This document shows, piece by piece, positions 61,391 through 64,000 of a stretch of DNA of 64,000 nt. Source of the DNA: Acanthaster planci (lineage: Eukaryota > Echinodermata > Asteroidea > Valvatida > Acanthasteridae); the NCBI RefSeq assembly GCF_001949145.1, contig NW_019091356.1:1253212-1317211 (forward strand), written 5' to 3'. A model generated the notes under the pieces. That model ran no database searches, was not told the origin of the DNA, and saw only the letters and a program-made list of their open reading frames with translations. Both the position numbers and the translations under genes were made by a program. The stretch's first letter is position 1. The number at the start of each line of letters is the position of its first letter.

Positions 61391-63822
61391 ACCGTCGTCA
61401 TTTTGAAACACTTAAATGTGGCTTGGTTCTTGTAGAAGTATTTATGACTGAAAAACCTCGAGGATAGTGCATTGGCGCTGATAGAAAACGTTGTGGAGAC
61501 AGGCCCCAAAATTTTCCTAAACATGTTCATTCTGAAAGTGGCCGAGAACCAGTTGTGAGCAGTGTACATTGCAAGGTATTTTAGCTGGCAGCCCGTTCTC
61601 ACTAAGCCAATATTTTCTTGCAGTATAAAAGCAACTGTCTTTGCTTAAACGTTTGTGGATGTTTGCCTGGGTCAGGTAGTTTTCGGAAAGTGTCATTCCT
61701 TTTTATGCAACTTCTTGTCACTATGAGCAGGAAACAATGTAAAATGCATCAGTTATTTAAATGTTTTGTTCATTTCCATTGTCCATAAAATTACCATGCA
61801 TCTGCCATGATTTTGTTTTACAGAGAGAGTATTTGTCCACAACCAATTTGGGGGAAACTTACCATTGTAATTTATGTTTGTAAATGTATTCATGAAATAT
61901 TGATAATTTGATATGGTCATTCTATTAACAGTTAGCTGTGATTGCAGGAGACTTTGTGTAACTTCTGAAATGATACAAGAACTGGACCTCTTGTTTTGCC
62001 TTTTTCACACACAAAAAGTGGTGTATGAGTAATTTTGTTTTCCAAGTTTGGCAGATTAGAGAATTGATCAGTTCTGATGATGCTCACCTTTTTGATGTTC
62101 TTTAGTTTTGGAGACAATCATAATATTCATTGTAAGAAGCTAAAATGTATTATCTGAACTTATTAAAAAAAAATTAATAATTGCTCCAAATCCACAGATC
62201 GAAAGCTCAATTGTTCAGTGTAAGGAATTTTAATTCATTCTTGCAATAACAAATACATTCACAATATATATTTCTTGTTCAGTGTTATACATTAATTTTG
62301 GAACTTTTTGTGAGAGTGGAAGCTGTCTTTGAAGGTCCACAGTCACTTGCCCAAGATTTTAGACTCCAGTTTTATGTATTTACCTCTGAGCTCAGTGTCT
62401 TCTTTTTTGAAATTTTATAATTAACATCGTAACAAGTAATAGCAATTAATCGTTTACAATTTGTTTTAATCGCACAGTGAGAAAGGGGCATTGTTGTGAT
62501 ACACACTATATTGTCACCTGTTTGTAAATTTGCCACGCTTGTTTAAACTGTTACAAAGTGTAACATTTGCCTACTATGAATTTTTGCCTTGTGTTAAATT
62601 ATTGAGCTGCAATAAAATGAAAAATATGGTTTCTTGAAGAATAAATCCAATTTACATATTGTTATTAATGATTAAAATTATTCTGAACTGATCCCAACTT
62701 TTAATCCCAATTGAATGGATGTGAGAATTTGCTGGAAAGAAATATTAAACACCCCAGTAATGTTATGAAGTCGCATTTGCATCATCATGCACAGAAGGTT
62801 TATTTTAACTTTTCAAAGGAATAATTTCTGCTGGATCTTTAGTTCTTCCGGTTTCCATGAAGTTGAAAAGCTGTAATACCCCCATCCCCATTAGTATGGT
62901 GGAATATAAAAATACATATAAAGAATAGCCAAAATGATACCAGAGATATGATACAAGGCAAAAAACATGTTTTTATAAAAGACATATTGGTAAGTTTTCA
63001 CACTGGTGTTTTCTTTGCTTAGGTTGATTGTAAATTTCTTTCCATTTTGTAAAAAGTAGATAATTATGTTGTTATGCTATAGTCTAAGATTTGAACTTGA
63101 CTCAGAAAAGACAAGGTAATAATCGCATTTAGATCTTAAAAGCTCAACAGCTGTCATGGACTTTAACCACAAATGGATACTGAAGTTCCCAGCCCAACTC
63201 CAAGCTTCGATGGCCTTAAAATACTTGAATAAACAACCGTACAGAAACGGTAGCATTTTATTCATCAGAGAACGTCCGAACCCCCTTTGTCGTAAAAAGT
63301 CACGCCCTGCCCAATAAGATAATATGCTGGGAATGCAAACACATGCTAGATTTCTTTTGTAGCTGTAACAAACAAATTTGGCGGGTAAGCTTTGTCCCCT
63401 GCTTTGTAATTCCCGCCAAATCAATAAACCCGGAAGTTTATTGTTGCGCAAGCGTAATTGTATCAAAATATAAATAGATGGATCCAGCTGTTTTGTTCCT
63501 TCCCCAAGTGTCGAAAGGCTACACCATTGGTCAATGAATTTTCTACTGTTTGAACATTTAAGGGATAATTTCAAGTTATTGTGAAAATGTCATACTTTGT
63601 AAATGAATTGCCATCCTATTTGTATAAATTCAATCGCCTCGTTATTATTTTTAAAGTCGATATCTTAATTTTCAATCCTACATGAAACGTATAATTTTTT
63701 TCGTTTGAGCAGAGTAGCCAATGAGACGCCCTCTCTCATTCAGCGTCTTCCACTTGGTTAAAGGGCTATGTTTTTATCCATTGTCAGGCTCTCTAGATTT
63801 GTGATGACCCCTTCGGCGGGAC
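61391..63822. other. CEP70 3' UTR and intergenic DNA
   Basis: AT-rich. AATAAA at 62610 and 62640 are plausible CEP70 poly(A) signals. A 165-codon open frame on - at 63077-63574 shows no recognisable domain and is not called as a gene. Confidence 0.5.
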
Positions 63823-63874
63823 ATGTCTGAGACCACAAAAACAGGAATTTCTGAGGAATTTTGTCCCGTTAACA

Positions 63875-63904
63875 ATGAGCAATAGCCTGAGAAGTCGAAG
63901 TGAG
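63875..63904 (+). CDS. Possible first coding exon of an unidentified gene
   Basis: ATG at 63875 reads MSNSLRSRSE and runs to GAG|GTAAGA, a strong donor in phase 0. An upstream ATG (63823) opens a short out-of-frame peptide ending within this exon. Only ten residues are visible, so no identity is possible; it may be chance. Confidence 0.25.
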
Positions 63905-64000
63905 GTAAGATTCTAGCATTTACAATGTGGATTGGGTGTTTCGATGCCTTCAAATGATGTCCTGAGGTCGGAAAATGAGGGTGATTTCAGGTTGATTGTG

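Noticed and set aside
63077-63574. 165-codon open frame on -
   Set aside because: Long, but no recognisable domain on either strand, no splice-site pattern or conserved block; left as unidentified rather than called.
1-64000. Retrovirus-like or LTR elements, CRISPR arrays, operons
   Set aside because: No reverse transcriptase, integrase, LTR pair, spaced repeat array or polycistronic layout was seen.

Overview
This window is animal nuclear DNA. It has spliced genes with long AT-rich introns, GT-AG (and one GC-AG) splice sites, SINE-like repeats and small inverted-repeat elements. The many copies of the palindrome ACATGTACATGT, the TAGGCCTA-rich stretches and the style of the SINEs look like an echinoderm or other ambulacrarian (sea star, sea urchin or relatives). 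That placement is inference from repeat texture and is only moderately certain.

Four genes can be read with consistent splice phases. (1) EMC6, a subunit of the ER membrane protein insertase, on + at 1111-3355; only its first few codons are missing. (2) A single GLI/Ci zinc-finger transcription factor of the Hedgehog pathway, on + from 19471 to 43986. It has 13 coding exons whose lengths sum to 4008 nt (1335 residues), with the SUFU-binding SYGHLS motif, five C2H2 fingers, a cluster of PKA-type RRxS sites and the conserved activator C-terminus. (3) FAIM (Fas apoptotic inhibitory molecule), complete on - at 51531-54578, 178 residues. (4) A CEP70-like centrosomal protein, complete on + at 56145-61390, 329 residues. 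It corresponds to the C-terminal half of vertebrate CEP70.

Layout: 1-3.4 kb EMC6; 3.4-19.4 kb non-coding, probably intergenic plus the GLI upstream region; 19.5-44.0 kb GLI, with a 10 kb first coding intron; 44-51.5 kb GLI 3' UTR and intergenic DNA; 51.5-61.4 kb the head-to-head pair FAIM(-)/CEP70(+); 61.4-64 kb intergenic DNA with a possible first exon of another gene at the very end. The divergent FAIM-CEP70 pair also occurs in vertebrates, so this looks like an old microsynteny block. GLI and CEP70 are both linked to cilium/centrosome biology; any functional meaning of their proximity is speculation.

Mobile and repeated DNA sits mainly in introns and spacers: a roughly 1 kb fold-back element with inverted 16-bp minisatellites (FAIM intron 1), a 1.3 kb GC-rich element with terminal inverted repeats (GLI intron), a 158-bp MITE with a 6-bp target duplication, hAT-like MITEs in CEP70 introns, two opposite copies of one SINE family, a separate tRNA-derived SINE, and several local tandem duplications. 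No retrovirus-like element, CRISPR array or rRNA gene was recognised.
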